A stretch of 64,000 nt of DNA, from positions 186,001-250,000 of the forward strand of contig NZ_CP097263.1 of NCBI RefSeq assembly GCF_028622115.1, written 5' to 3'. The notes beneath the pieces were generated by a model. That model saw only the letters and a list, made by a program, of their open reading frames with translations, was not told where the DNA came from and did no database searches. The translations under genes and the position numbers were made by a program. Every line of letters begins with the position of its first letter. Positions within the stretch are counted from its first letter, which is position 1. Positions 35,591 through 44,491 of this stretch are shown piece by piece. The stretch comes from Kutzneria chonburiensis (GTDB lineage: Bacteria > Actinomycetota > Actinomycetes > Mycobacteriales > Pseudonocardiaceae).

Positions 35591-37152
35591 ACCACCATCC
35601 AACTCAGGACCGGCGTCGACTGCAGGTAAACCAGCAGACACATGATGGCCAGCAGGATGAGGCTCCACAGGAAGACGCGGCGGAACAGGTCGCCCTCGCG
35701 GCCGGCCATGCCGACGGCGCCGGCGGCGATGGCCAGGTTCTGGGGGCTGATCATCTTGCCCAGGACACCGCCGGAGGAGTTGGCGGCGGCCATCAGGGTG
35801 GGACTGAGGCCGGCGTGCTGGGCGGCGGTCACCTGGAGCGCGCCGAACAGGGAGTTGGACGAGGTGTCGGACCCGGTGACGGCCACGCCGAGCCAACCGA
35901 GCACGGGCGACAACAGGGCGAACAGGCCGCCGGCGTTGGCCATCCACGTGCCGAGGGTGGTGGTCTGCCCGCTGGCGTTCATGACGTAGGCCAACGCCAG
36001 CACGGCCATCACGGTGACGATGGCGGTGGCCAATTGCCGGTAGGTGCCGCCGTAGGTGCGCAACGCCGCGCCAGGGCGGATGCGGATCACGGGCACGGTG
36101 ATCAGGCCGGCGATGATCAGCAGGCTGCCGGCGGCGGCCAGCCAGTCGAACTTGAACTGGGGCAGCGTGGACGGCTTGCCGCTGATGGTGTTCAGGTGCA
36201 GGCCGGGCCAGTTGAACGTGACGGTGACGCCCGACAGCGCCGCCTTGATCGCCGGGATCTGAGCCAACGCGAAGACGGCGATGATGATCGCGTACGGGGC
36301 ATAGGCGCGCAGCACCTCGGCCCGGCTGTCGGTACTTTCGGCCCGACTGCGCCGCCGCACGACGATGATCACGGCCAGCGCGCTGAGCAGCGAGGCGACG
36401 ATGTCCGTCAGCGGCGCACTGAAGAAGTTGGCGGTGGCGTACTGCGCGACGGCGAACACCACGCCGCAGGCCAGCGTCGCCGGCAGGGTCTCCCGCACGC
36501 CGCGCCAGCCGTCGATGATGCCCACCAACACCATCGGCACGAACAACGCCAGCACCGGCGTCTGCCGCCCGACCATCGACGCCAGGTCGTGCAGCGGCAG
36601 CCCGGTCACCGTGGCCAGGGTGGTGATCGGCACCGCCAGCGCGCCGAACGCCACCGGCGCGGTGTTGGCCACCAACGCTACGGTGGCGGCCTTGAGCGGT
36701 TGGAACCCCAGCGCTATGAGCATCACGCTGGTGATCGCGACCGGCGTGCCGAAACCGGCCAGCGCCTCCAGCAGCGCGCCGAAGCTGAAGGCCACGATCA
36801 CGCCCTGGATCCGCTGGTCGTCGCTGACCCGCTCGAAGGACCGCCGCAGCACGTCGAAATGTCCGGTGTGGACGGTCATGTTGTAGATCCAGATCGCGTT
36901 GACCACGATCCACAGGATCGGGAAGAAGCCGAACGCCGCGCCTTCGGTGGCGGCCAGCAGCGCCGGGCCGATCGGCATCGGATAGCCGAGCACCGCGACC
37001 AGCAGGCTGGCCAGCAGGGAGATGGCCGCCGCCAGCCAGGCCCGCATCCGGAACACGCCCAGCAGCACGAACAGCACCAGCAGGGGCAGGGCCGCGAGCA
37101 GGGCGGACAGGGTCAGTGAGCCGGCGATCGGGGCAAGGACCGGGGTGTACAT
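35587..37152 (-). CDS. L-lactate permease (LctP family)
   Basis: 521 residues with about 13 membrane helices. Conserved LctP segments include FGALLEALAGFGTPVAIT and GSDTSSNSLFGALQVTAA. The family imports L-lactate or glycolate with protons. No lactate dehydrogenase (lldD, lutABC) is adjacent. It is coupled to the cap-like small protein downstream. Confidence 0.93.
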   Translation of the reverse strand: MYTPVLAPIAGSLTLSALLAALPLLVLFVLLGVFRMRAWLAAAISLLASLLVAVLGYPMPIGPALLAATEGAAFGFFPILWIVVNAIWIYNMTVHTGHFDVLRRSFERVSDDQRIQGVIVAFSFGALLEALAGFGTPVAITSVMLIALGFQPLKAATVALVANTAPVAFGALAVPITTLATVTGLPLHDLASMVGRQTPVLALFVPMVLVGIIDGWRGVRETLPATLACGVVFAVAQYATANFFSAPLTDIVASLLSALAVIIVVRRRSRAESTDSRAEVLRAYAPYAIIIAVFALAQIPAIKAALSGVTVTFNWPGLHLNTISGKPSTLPQFKFDWLAAAGSLLIIAGLITVPVIRIRPGAALRTYGGTYRQLATAIVTVMAVLALAYVMNASGQTTTLGTWMANAGGLFALLSPVLGWLGVAVTGSDTSSNSLFGALQVTAAQHAGLSPTLMAAANSSGGVLGKMISPQNLAIAAGAVGMAGREGDLFRRVFLWSLILLAIMCLLVYLQSTPVLSWMVV

Positions 37153-37243
37153 ACGTCACCACCTCGCCGTTGAGGGTGCGCTAGACGCTAGTTCACGGTT
37201 GCCTTGGTAGACCAGGGATCCACAGTTGACGGATGGAGATCCG

Positions 37244-37993
37244 GTGTCGGCGAACGTGACGGTGCACAGCTCGGGCAGCCACGCGGAGGTGGTGCTCGGT
37301 TCCGGCGGCAGCGCCAATGCCCTGGGGCACGACGACTGGCGTGCCCTGGAACTGGCCTTTCGAAACCTTTCGGAGGACATCCGCGTAGTGGTCGTGCGGG
37401 GGAGTGGCAGCACCTTCAGCGCCGGCTCCGACCTGCGGGAGTGGGTCCACGCCGCGCCGCACGACGTGGACCGGGCCTTCGCCGCGATGGAAGCCGCGTG
37501 CACGGCCATCGAGGAATGCCCGACGCCGGTGATCGCCCAGGTCAACGGGGTCGCCGCCGGTGCCGGCTGCCAGCTGGCCCTGGCCTGCGACCTGCGGGTC
37601 TTCGCCGACGACGCCCGTATCGGCATGCCCATCGCCCGGCTCGGCATCCTGGTCAGCCCGGCCTTCGCCGCCCGGCTGGCGCTGCTGGCCGGGCACGGCC
37701 TGGCCCGTGAACTCCTCTACACCGGGCGGCTGCTGTCCGCCGCCGAAGCCGTCGCTTCAGGCCTGGCCAACCGGCGCGTGCCGGCGTCGGAGCTGTCGGC
37801 CGCGACCGCGGAGCTGGCCGCCGCCGTGGCCGCCCAGCCCCGCGCCGCGTTGGTCGCCGCGAAACAGGCCGTCAGCGTCGGGCTGTCCCCGACCCGCGCC
37901 GCCGCCGACAGCTTCGCCAGCGGCCCGGCAGTGTCCTATGAGGACTTCCAGCGCGGCGTGACGGCTTTCCTTTCACGGAGCCGTCATCAGTAG
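37244..37993 (+). CDS. Crotonase-superfamily protein lacking both canonical catalytic glutamates
   Basis: 249 residues from a GTG behind ggatggagat (a TTG at 37226 is in frame). The oxyanion-hole segments STFSAGSDLREW and NGVAAGAGCQLALACD are present, so it binds a CoA ester. Enoyl-CoA hydratases have Glu in GxxCEL and in xxPExxLG; here these positions read GCQL and MPIARLG. It is therefore unlikely to be a simple hydratase and may be an isomerase, thioesterase-like or inactive member. It is convergent with the lyase-like gene (1-bp gap). Confidence 0.85.
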   Translation: MSANVTVHSSGSHAEVVLGSGGSANALGHDDWRALELAFRNLSEDIRVVVVRGSGSTFSAGSDLREWVHAAPHDVDRAFAAMEAACTAIEECPTPVIAQVNGVAAGAGCQLALACDLRVFADDARIGMPIARLGILVSPAFAARLALLAGHGLARELLYTGRLLSAAEAVASGLANRRVPASELSAATAELAAAVAAQPRAALVAAKQAVSVGLSPTRAAADSFASGPAVSYEDFQRGVTAFLSRSRHQ

Positions 37994-37994
37994 G

Positions 37995-38639
37995 TCACTT
38001 CGTCCAGAACGTGATGTTCTTGAAGTGGGCCTCGGACTTGGCCGAGCGGGTGTTGTAGACGCCGTTCTTGAAGTACCAGACCTTGCTGGCCGGGGCGTCG
38101 TAGTGGTCGGAAAGCACCTGCTGGCCGTTCACCCACACCCGGAGGTTGCCGTTGGCCGGGTTGAAGTCGGCGTTGAGGTGGAACCACTTGCCCCACAGAC
38201 CGGTGGCGATCGGTTTGTCGATCACGCTGTTGTACAGGTTGCCGTTGCTGTGCACGTTCAGGTAGATCGCCTCGCCGCCGGTGGAGCCCTTGACCTGCAT
38301 GATGCAGGCGCCGTCGGTGCCCGAGTCGACCAGGACGTCGGCTGAGAACTGGTGCTCGATCTGTGACCACGTCCGGTGCCAGCGCATCTCGGTGCGCGGA
38401 CCGGTGGGGGAGCCTTCCTTGAATGCCTTGTCGCCCTGCTGGATCCAGGCGTTGTACACCGGCCCGGCCGAGGTCGAGAAGCGGTCGGACGTCGCGAGGT
38501 TGTACGGCTTCTGCACACTGAAGTCGTCGCTGTACTGCTTGAGCCCGGCCGTCGGGTCGGCCTGCGGCGCCGCGAGCGCCGCAGGCCCTCCCGTCACGGC
38601 CGCGCCGGCGATCGCCAGCGCGGCAAGGAACTTCCTCAT
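37995..38639 (-). CDS. Secreted jelly-roll protein, probable polysaccharide lyase
   Basis: 214 residues with a clear signal peptide (about 1-23, ending ALAAP). The mature domain looks like a concanavalin-like sandwich: GPRTEMRW near residue 80, HQFSADVLVDSG, then WGKWFHLNADFNPANGNLRVWVNG. The RTEMR pattern resembles PL7/PL20-type lyases and heparin-lyase-like folds. The substrate is unknown. A LacI-type operator lies in its promoter, suggesting sugar induction. Confidence 0.7.
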   Translation of the reverse strand: MRKFLAALAIAGAAVTGGPAALAAPQADPTAGLKQYSDDFSVQKPYNLATSDRFSTSAGPVYNAWIQQGDKAFKEGSPTGPRTEMRWHRTWSQIEHQFSADVLVDSGTDGACIMQVKGSTGGEAIYLNVHSNGNLYNSVIDKPIATGLWGKWFHLNADFNPANGNLRVWVNGQQVLSDHYDAPASKVWYFKNGVYNTRSAKSEAHFKNITFWTK

Positions 38640-38664
38640 CGCCTCACTCCACTGAAACGTCGTT

Positions 38665-38676
38665 GCAAACGTTTAC
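38665..38676. promoter_or_regulatory. LacI-type operator upstream of the secreted lyase
   Basis: GCAAACGTTTAC (38665-38676), centred on the palindrome AAACGTTT, is the typical LacI-family half-site pair. It lies about 26 bp before the start, in the promoter. No lacI-type gene is in the window. Confidence 0.6.
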
Positions 38677-38738
38677 GCGGCGGCGGGAGGCGACTGTACC
38701 AGCGGGTGCGGCCGTTCGGCTGGAGCCGATCGGCCACA

Positions 38739-40199
38739 TCAGTAGCGGTAGTGCTCCGGCTTGTACGGGCCGGTCACGTCGACGCCGATGTACTCGGCCT
38801 GCACCTTGGACAGCTCGGTCAGCCGCACGCCCAGCGCGTCCAGGTGCAGCCGGGCCACCTTCTCGTCAAGGTGCTTGGGCAGCCGGTAGACCTGGCGCTC
38901 GTAGTCGCCGGGCTTGGTGAACAGCTCGATCTGCGCGATCACCTGGTTGGAGAACGAGTTCGACATGACGAAGCTGGGGTGGCCGGTGGCGTTGCCCAGG
39001 TTCATCAGCCGGCCCTCGGACAGCACGATGACCGCGTGCCCGTCCGGGAACACCCACTCGTGCACCTGCGGCTTGATCTCGACCTTGCGGATGCCGGCGA
39101 CCTTGGCCAGCCCGGCCATGTCGATCTCGTTGTCGAAGTGGCCGACGTTGCCGACGATGGCGTTGTGCTTCATCCGGGCCATGTGCTCGGTCATGATGAT
39201 GTCGCGGTTGCCGGTGGTGGTGATGAAGATGTCGCCCTTGTGCACCACGTCGTCCAGGTGCACCACCTCGAGGCCCTCCATCGAGGCCTGGAGCGCGCAG
39301 ATCGGGTCGACCTCGGTCACCACGACCCGTGCGCCCTGGCCGCGCAGCGCCTCGGCCGCGCCCTTGCCCACGTCGCCGTAGCCGCAGACCACGGCCAGCT
39401 TGCCGCCCAACATCACGTCCGTCGCCCGGTTCAGGCCGTCGGCCAGCGAGTGCCGGATGCCGTACTTGTTGTCGAACTTGGACTTCGTCACCGAGTCGTT
39501 CACGTTGATCGCCGGGAACAGCAGCTCGCCGTCCGCGGCCAGCCGGTACATCCGGTTCACGCCGGCCGTGGTCTCCTCGGTGACGCCGATCATCTGCTCG
39601 GCGACCCGGGTGAACCGCTTCGGGTCACGCGCCATGCTGGCCGCGATCGTCGCCAGCAGGATGCCGTACTCCTCAGGGTCGTTCTCGCCCGGCTGGGGGA
39701 CCGCACCCGCCTTCTCGAACTCGACTCCCTTGTGCACCAACATGGTCGCGTCGCCGCCGTCGTCGACGATCATGTTCGGCAGCTCGCCGTCGGCGAAGGT
39801 GAACAGCTGGTCCGTGCACCACCAGTACTCCGCCAGCGACTCGCCCTTCCAGGCGAACACCGGCGTGCCCTTGGGCTCGTGCACCGTCCCGTCGCGGCCC
39901 ACCACCACGGCCGCCGCCGCCTCGTCCTGCGTGGAGAAGATGTTGCACGACACCCAGCGCACCTGCGCGCCCAGGTGCACCAGCGTCTCGATCAGCACCG
40001 CCGTCTGCACCGTCATGTGCAGCGAGCCCGCGATCCTGGCCCCCGCCAACGGCTTGCTCTCGCCGAACTCCGCCCGCAGCGCCATCAGGCCCGGCATCTC
40101 CAGCTCCGCCAGCCGGATCTGGTGCCGCCCCGCCTCGGCCAGCGCCAGATCGGCCACCGCGAAGTCGATCCCGTTGACCTGCCTCAGTTTCCCGCTCAT
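38739..40199 (-). CDS. ahcY: Adenosylhomocysteinase (S-adenosyl-L-homocysteine hydrolase)
   Basis: 486 residues, the length of the mycobacterial-type enzyme with its internal insertion. NAD-binding motif [13 protein letters not shown] is near residue 270, the substrate site includes [13 protein letters not shown] (here NVNDSVTK) and the C-terminus is PYKPEHYRY, which closes over the NAD of the partner subunit. It splits SAH to adenosine and homocysteine, relieving methyltransferase inhibition. The ATG follows ggaggaaaccgga. An SAH riboswitch lies directly upstream. Confidence 0.97.
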   Translation of the reverse strand: MSGKLRQVNGIDFAVADLALAEAGRHQIRLAELEMPGLMALRAEFGESKPLAGARIAGSLHMTVQTAVLIETLVHLGAQVRWVSCNIFSTQDEAAAAVVVGRDGTVHEPKGTPVFAWKGESLAEYWWCTDQLFTFADGELPNMIVDDGGDATMLVHKGVEFEKAGAVPQPGENDPEEYGILLATIAASMARDPKRFTRVAEQMIGVTEETTAGVNRMYRLAADGELLFPAINVNDSVTKSKFDNKYGIRHSLADGLNRATDVMLGGKLAVVCGYGDVGKGAAEALRGQGARVVVTEVDPICALQASMEGLEVVHLDDVVHKGDIFITTTGNRDIIMTEHMARMKHNAIVGNVGHFDNEIDMAGLAKVAGIRKVEIKPQVHEWVFPDGHAVIVLSEGRLMNLGNATGHPSFVMSNSFSNQVIAQIELFTKPGDYERQVYRLPKHLDEKVARLHLDALGVRLTELSKVQAEYIGVDVTGPYKPEHYRY

Positions 40200-40246
40200 T
40201 CCGGTTTCCTCCGCATGCTCAGCAGGGAGGTCGCCCCTTCACGACG

Positions 40247-40277
40247 AAGGGCGCCTCCCGCTTGGGGAGGCGCCCTT
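40247..40277 (-). terminator. Terminator-like hairpin (expression platform) of the ahcY riboswitch
   Basis: Arms 40247-40259 and 40265-40277 pair perfectly over 13 bp around a 5-base loop. On the minus strand its first arm contains GGCGCCT, the strand needed for the aptamer pseudoknot. No U-run follows, so it may stop transcription weakly or block translation instead. Confidence 0.75.
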
Positions 40278-40338
40278 GTGACGTTCACTCGGAGCCGAGC
40301 GTGGCGGACCTCCGTCCGCTGCAGCGCCTCTCGACTCC
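40268..40338 (-). ncRNA. S-adenosylhomocysteine (SAH) riboswitch aptamer
   Basis: Read on the minus strand the leader folds as the known SAH riboswitch: P1 GGAGTCGAG (40330-40338) with CTCGGCTCC (40291-40299); conserved AGGCGCTGC (40321-40329); P2 GCGGAC-GGAG-GTCCGC (40304-40319); conserved CCAC before GCTCGG; P4 GTGA-ACG-TCAC (40278-40288); pseudoknot strand GGCGCCT (40268-40274) complementary to AGGCGC. The core is close to the Ralstonia solanacearum aptamer as I recall it. It sits in front of ahcY, the standard target. Confidence 0.92.
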
Positions 40339-40379
40339 ACCGACGAAGTTAGCCACGCCGTGCCGACCCTGTCAACGAA

Positions 40380-40569
40380 CCCCGGCGAGTCCCGCTCTGC
40401 GGCACACCGAAACGCGGTTTCCGGCACATTCGAATGTCACATGCGCGTCGTACTTGCCTCCCAGAGGCACATCCGGACCGCATGTGACAACGGAGGAGGG
40501 TGGGGAGACGCGTGGCTCAGGTCTGCTTGAAACCGTATTTCGGGGTGTCCCGGAGCGGGACTCGCGGGG
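40380..40569. repeat. Nested palindromic repeat copy D, with inverted 63-bp module
   Basis: Outer arms CCCCGGCGAGTCCCGC (40380-40395) and GCGGGACTCGCGGGG (40555-40569). Next inward are CACACCGAAA and the inexact mate TTTCGGGGTGT. The 63-bp module (40424-40486) is the reverse complement of those at 6053 and 10895. The right arm ends one base before the stop of the XRE-cupin gene. The remaining bases of this 370-bp gap are the ahcY leader. Confidence 0.85.
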
Positions 40570-40570
40570 A

Positions 40571-41128
40571 TTACACGTGCTCCATCACCATGACGGTGAC
40601 GCTGTCGGGGAGCAGGGCCTGGTACAGGTGGGGGATGTCGCCGGGGTACGAGAGGTAGTCGCCGGGGCCGAGTTCGACGGGGTCGTCGGCGGGGCCGGCG
40701 AGGACGCGGCCGGCGGAGACGACGAGGTGCTCGACGGTGCCGGCGTTGTGGGGCAAGGAGTGGCGGCCGGCGTCGGTGCTCATGGTGGCGAGGTAGATGT
40801 CGCGGCGGGCGCCGGGGGGACAGGCGGAGAGCAGGGCGGCGGAGTAGTTGGACTCCTCGGAGTGCAGGTAGTTGCCCTCGCCGAAGCGGACGACGCGGAC
40901 GGGGGGCCGGGGCGGGTCGACGAGGCGGGAGAAGGGCACGCCGAGGGCGACGCCGAGGGCCCAGAGGGTCTCGACGGAAGGATTGCCGGCGCCGGACTCG
41001 AGCTGGGAGAGGGTGCTCTTGGCGATGCCGGCCCGCTTGGCCAGCTCGGACAGGGACAGGCCGACACGGTCGCGCTCCCGGCGTAGCGCGGCGGCGATGA
41101 CGTCCAGCGGGGCGGTGCTGCGATCCAC
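40571..41128 (-). CDS. XRE-family regulator with C-terminal cupin domain
   Basis: 185 residues, GTG start. Residues ~8-65 form a helix-turn-helix (LSLSELAKRAGIAKSTLSQLESGAGNPSVETLWALG). The cupin half has PHNAGTVEHLVVSAGRV and LGPGDYLSYPGDIPHLYQA. The group controls amino-acid or alcohol metabolism genes nearby. It is divergent from azlCD, as such XRE-cupin regulators often are, with two like inverted repeats between them. Confidence 0.92.
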   Translation of the reverse strand: MDRSTAPLDVIAAALRRERDRVGLSLSELAKRAGIAKSTLSQLESGAGNPSVETLWALGVALGVPFSRLVDPPRPPVRVVRFGEGNYLHSEESNYSAALLSACPPGARRDIYLATMSTDAGRHSLPHNAGTVEHLVVSAGRVLAGPADDPVELGPGDYLSYPGDIPHLYQALLPDSVTVMVMEHV

Positions 41129-41150
41129 GTGTTCGTTCCATCGGTCGGGA

Positions 41151-41217
41151 CGTTCGGCTTGACGAACGCCGGGGTGGGGTGTTCAGCTTGCACTATGGTT
41201 CGTTCGATCTGGCGAAC
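41151..41217. promoter_or_regulatory. Two matching operator sites between XRE-cupin and azlC
   Basis: CGTTCG-N6-CGAACG (41151-41168) and CGTTCG-N6-CGAACA (41201-41217) share the same half-sites and spacing. They lie in and just after the divergent promoter, so they probably bind the XRE-cupin protein as dimers. The second falls within the first codons of azlC if it starts at 41195. Confidence 0.65.
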
Positions 41218-41881
41218 ATTAGACCCGACTGTGGTCCGCAATGTCTCGCCCATCGCCCTGACGGCGTTCGTGACCGGTGCGTCCTTCGGCGCCATCGCGG
41301 TGGCGGCGCACATCCCGGTGGCCCTGGTCTGCGCGATGTCGCTGCTGATCTTCGCGGGCGGCTCCCAGTTCATGGTGGTCGGCATCGTCGCGGCCGGCGG
41401 CAGCCTGCTCGCGGCGGTGTTCGCCGGCCTGCTGCTCAACGCCCGCCACCTGCCGTTCGGCCTGGCCATCGGGGACGTGCTCGGCCGGCGCCTGGCCACC
41501 CGGATCATCGGCAGCCACATTCTGATCGACGAGTCGGTGGCCTTCGCGATGGCGCAAGGCGACCGCCGCAAGGCCAAAGCGGCCTACTGGACCTGCGGTC
41601 TGGCCCTGTTCCTCACGTGGAACACCGGCACCCTGCTCGGCGCCCTCATCGGTCAGGTCATCGGCGACCCCAGCCGCTTCGGCATGGACGCGGCGTTCCC
41701 GGCGGCGATGTTCGCGCTCATCCTGCCGGCATTGAAGGAGCGCAAGACCCTCACCGTCGCCCTCCTCGGCGCGGCGATCGCCGTTGCCACGACGCCGTTC
41801 CTGCCGCCGGGAATTCCGGTCGTGCTGGCGGCATTGGGTGTCGTCGCGGCGCTGCCGACCCGGCAAAAGGTGGCGGCATGA
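41195..41881 (+). CDS. azlC: AzlC-type branched-chain amino-acid exporter subunit
   Basis: 228 residues with about five or six membrane helices. FVTGASFGAIAVAAH and the characteristic GGSQFMVVGIVAAGGSLLAAVFAGLLLNARHLPFG block (read across two spans) define AzlC. With AzlD it forms a branched-chain amino-acid exporter. The ATG at 41195 was kept; a GTG at 41231 would clear the second operator and is a good alternative. It overlaps azlD by ATGA. Confidence 0.93.
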   Translation: MVRSIWRTLDPTVVRNVSPIALTAFVTGASFGAIAVAAHIPVALVCAMSLLIFAGGSQFMVVGIVAAGGSLLAAVFAGLLLNARHLPFGLAIGDVLGRRLATRIIGSHILIDESVAFAMAQGDRRKAKAAYWTCGLALFLTWNTGTLLGALIGQVIGDPSRFGMDAAFPAAMFALILPALKERKTLTVALLGAAIAVATTPFLPPGIPVVLAALGVVAALPTRQKVAA

Positions 41882-42186
41882 ACATCGCGATCGTCCTCGC
41901 CCTCGGCCTCGGCACCTATGCCATTCGCTTCGCCGGACCCCAACTCCGCAATCGCATCACCGTGCCGCCGCGCGTGCAAATGCTGCTGTCAATGGCCGCA
42001 ACGGCGCTTCTTCTTGCCCTTGTCGCGGTCAACGCGTTCGTTCCCGGCGGGAAATTCGGCGGCTGGGCACTGCTCGGCGGCGTCACCGTCGGAGCGCTCG
42101 CGGCCTGGCGGAAAGTGCCGTTCGTGCTGGTAGTCATCCTGGCCGCCGGCACAACGGCGGTGCTGCGGCTGATCGGCGTCGCGTAA
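41878..42186 (+). CDS. azlD: AzlD-type small membrane partner of AzlC
   Basis: 102 residues with about four membrane helices. The GTYAIRFAGPQLRNR start and the final ILAAGTTAVLRLIG are typical of AzlD. ATGA overlap with azlC shows coupled translation of the two exporter subunits. Confidence 0.93.
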   Translation: MNIAIVLALGLGTYAIRFAGPQLRNRITVPPRVQMLLSMAATALLLALVAVNAFVPGGKFGGWALLGGVTVGALAAWRKVPFVLVVILAAGTTAVLRLIGVA

Positions 42187-42365
42187 ACGGTGTCGCTCGT
42201 CACATCAAGGCTTGCTCAAACGGAATAGAACGCTGCTCCGAACGCTGGCTAGAGTCCCGATCTCATCAGGGGTGTGGTCCGCCTCACCCCGAGGTCGAGT
42301 TCTCCAGCACCGGAGCCGGGGGCGGTTTCGGTGCCATTTCGCAGTACCGAAGGGAAACCGTTTCC

Positions 42366-43781
42366 GTGGATTCTTCCCACGACGGCGAGGGCTACGCTAA
42401 GTCCCTCGGCAACCGCCAGGTGCAGATGATCGCGATGGGCGGCGCCATCGGCGTCGGCCTGTTCCTCGGCGCCGGCGGCCGCCTGCACGCCGCCGGCCCC
42501 GGCCTGATCCTGTCCTACGCGCTGTGCGGCGCCGCCGCCTTCTTCGTCATGCGCGCGCTGGGCGAGCTGGTGCTGTACCGGCCGACGTCGGGCAGCTTCG
42601 TCACCTACGCCCGCGAGTTCATCGGCCCGTGGGCCGGCTTCACCGCGGGCTGGATGTACTGGCTCAACTGGGCCATGACCGGCGTCGCCGAGATCACCGC
42701 GGTCGGCATCTACGTGCAGCGCTGGCTGCCGAACCTGCCGACCTGGATCACCGCGCTGATCGCGCTGGTCGCGCTGCTGACCATCAACCTGGTCTCGGTG
42801 AAGCTGTTCGGCGAGCTGGAGTTCTGGTTCTCGGTCATCAAGGTGACCGCGATCATCGCCTTCCTGCTGGTCGGCATCTTCCTGGTGGCCTCGTCCACGA
42901 ACATCGGCGGCCATACGGCCAGCCCGGGCAACCTGGTCGCCGACGGCGGCTTCTTCCCGCACGGCATCGGCGTCGCGCTGATCGCCCTGCAGGCCGTGAT
43001 CTTCGCGTACTCGGCGATCGAGCTGGTCGGCATCGCCGCCGGCGAGACCAAGGACGCGCACAAGGTCATGCCCAAGGCGATCAACGGCGTGATCTGGCGG
43101 ATCGCCATCTTCTACGTCGGCTCGGTGACCTTGCTGGCCATGCTGCTGCCCTCGGTCATGTACAAGTCGTCGGAGAGCCCGTTCGTCACGGTGTTCAGCG
43201 CGCTCGGCCTGCCCTGGGTCGGCGACCTGATGAACGCCATCGTGCTCACGGCCGCCCTGTCGTCCTGCAACTCGGGCCTGTACTCGACCGGCCGGGTGCT
43301 GCGCTCGCTGGCCGACAAGAAGGAGGCCCCGGCCTTCGCCGGCAAGATGAGCAGCCGCCACGTGCCCTACGGCGGCATCCTGTTCACCAGCGTCGTCTAC
43401 GTCGCCGGTGTCGCGCTCAACCAGTTCAAGGGCGCCACCGCGGCGTTCGACATCGCCACCGCCATCGCCTCCCTCGGCGTGGTCGCCACCTGGGCCACGC
43501 TGGTGTTCTGCCAGATGCGGCTGCGGCAGAAGGCGCTGGCCGGCGAGATCGAACGCCCGGCCTACCGGATGCCGGGCGCGCCCTGGACCGGCTGGCTGAC
43601 GCTGGGCTTCCTGGCGCTGATCGTGGTGATGATGGGCTTCGCCGGCGGCGCCGAGCAGATCGCCTTCTACTCGATCCCGGGCATTGCCGTGGTCATCGCG
43701 GTCGGCTGGTGGGCCGTCGGCCGACGGCGGAAAGCCGACGAGTCCGACCCCACCAGCGCGGTCCCGGTCGGCGGTCAATAA
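42366..43781 (+). CDS. Amino-acid permease of the APC/AAT family
   Basis: 471 residues with 12 membrane helices. IAMGGAIGVGLFLGAGGRLHAAGPG at the first helix and FVMRALGELVLYRPTSGSFVTYA are the AAT permease signatures; the protein resembles D-serine/alanine/glycine or GABA/aromatic permeases. It imports amino acids with protons. GTG at 42366 follows gaagggaaacc. A 180-bp gap separates it from azlD; no regulatory site stands out there. Confidence 0.9.
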   Translation: MDSSHDGEGYAKSLGNRQVQMIAMGGAIGVGLFLGAGGRLHAAGPGLILSYALCGAAAFFVMRALGELVLYRPTSGSFVTYAREFIGPWAGFTAGWMYWLNWAMTGVAEITAVGIYVQRWLPNLPTWITALIALVALLTINLVSVKLFGELEFWFSVIKVTAIIAFLLVGIFLVASSTNIGGHTASPGNLVADGGFFPHGIGVALIALQAVIFAYSAIELVGIAAGETKDAHKVMPKAINGVIWRIAIFYVGSVTLLAMLLPSVMYKSSESPFVTVFSALGLPWVGDLMNAIVLTAALSSCNSGLYSTGRVLRSLADKKEAPAFAGKMSSRHVPYGGILFTSVVYVAGVALNQFKGATAAFDIATAIASLGVVATWATLVFCQMRLRQKALAGEIERPAYRMPGAPWTGWLTLGFLALIVVMMGFAGGAEQIAFYSIPGIAVVIAVGWWAVGRRRKADESDPTSAVPVGGQ

Positions 43782-43823
43782 GCTGAGGGTCCAGGTACTG
43801 CCCGTCCAGGAGGTCGCTCGCCC

Positions 43824-44441
43824 GTGCCCGCCCAGCCCGTCATCGGTGTGCTCGCCCTGCAGGGCGACGTGCGTGAGCACCTCGTGTCGCTGGCCGAGTG
43901 CGACGTGATCGCGCGACCGGTGCGCAGGCCCGAGGAGCTCGCCGAGGTCGACGGCATCGTGCTGCCCGGCGGCGAGTCGACCACCATGAGCCGGCTGCTG
44001 GAGACCTTCGAACTGCTCGAGCCGTTGCGCAAGCGGCTGGCCGACGGCCTGCCCGCGTACGGCTCGTGCGCCGGCATGATCCTGCTGGCCGGGACGGTCG
44101 TCGACGGCCGTCCCGACCAGCAGCAGCTGGCCGCCGTGGACATGGTGGTCCGGCGCAACGCCTTCGGCCGGCAGGTCGACTCGTTCGAGTCCGAGCTGAC
44201 GGTGACCGGGGTCGACGGCGGCCCGGTGCACGCGGTGTTCATCCGCGCCCCCTGGGTGGAGTCGGTCGGCGATGGTGTCGAGGTACTCGCCCGGGTGCCC
44301 GACATACCGGCTTCCGGCGCCGCCGCCGGTAGGATCGTCGCAGTTCGGCAGGGGTCCGTGCTCGCGACCGCTTTCCATCCCGAGCTCACCGGCGACGAGC
44401 GCGTGCACCGCCTGTTCGTGGAGACTGTCCGCGCGGCCTGA
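43824..44441 (+). CDS. pdxT: Pyridoxal 5'-phosphate synthase, glutaminase subunit
   Basis: 205 residues. Nucleophile Cys in [13 protein letters not shown], His/Glu in [12 protein letters not shown], and [12 protein letters not shown] with [14 protein letters not shown] identify the class I glutamine amidotransferase PdxT. It feeds ammonia to PdxS. GTG start follows aggaggtcg. As in M. tuberculosis (Rv2604c, Rv2603c) yebC comes next. Confidence 0.97.
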   Translation: MPAQPVIGVLALQGDVREHLVSLAECDVIARPVRRPEELAEVDGIVLPGGESTTMSRLLETFELLEPLRKRLADGLPAYGSCAGMILLAGTVVDGRPDQQQLAAVDMVVRRNAFGRQVDSFESELTVTGVDGGPVHAVFIRAPWVESVGDGVEVLARVPDIPASGAAAGRIVAVRQGSVLATAFHPELTGDERVHRLFVETVRAA

Positions 44442-44491
44442 GGGCGTGGGAACGGTCGTCGAAGGTCGTCGAGTCTGACGGAGGAAGTTTC

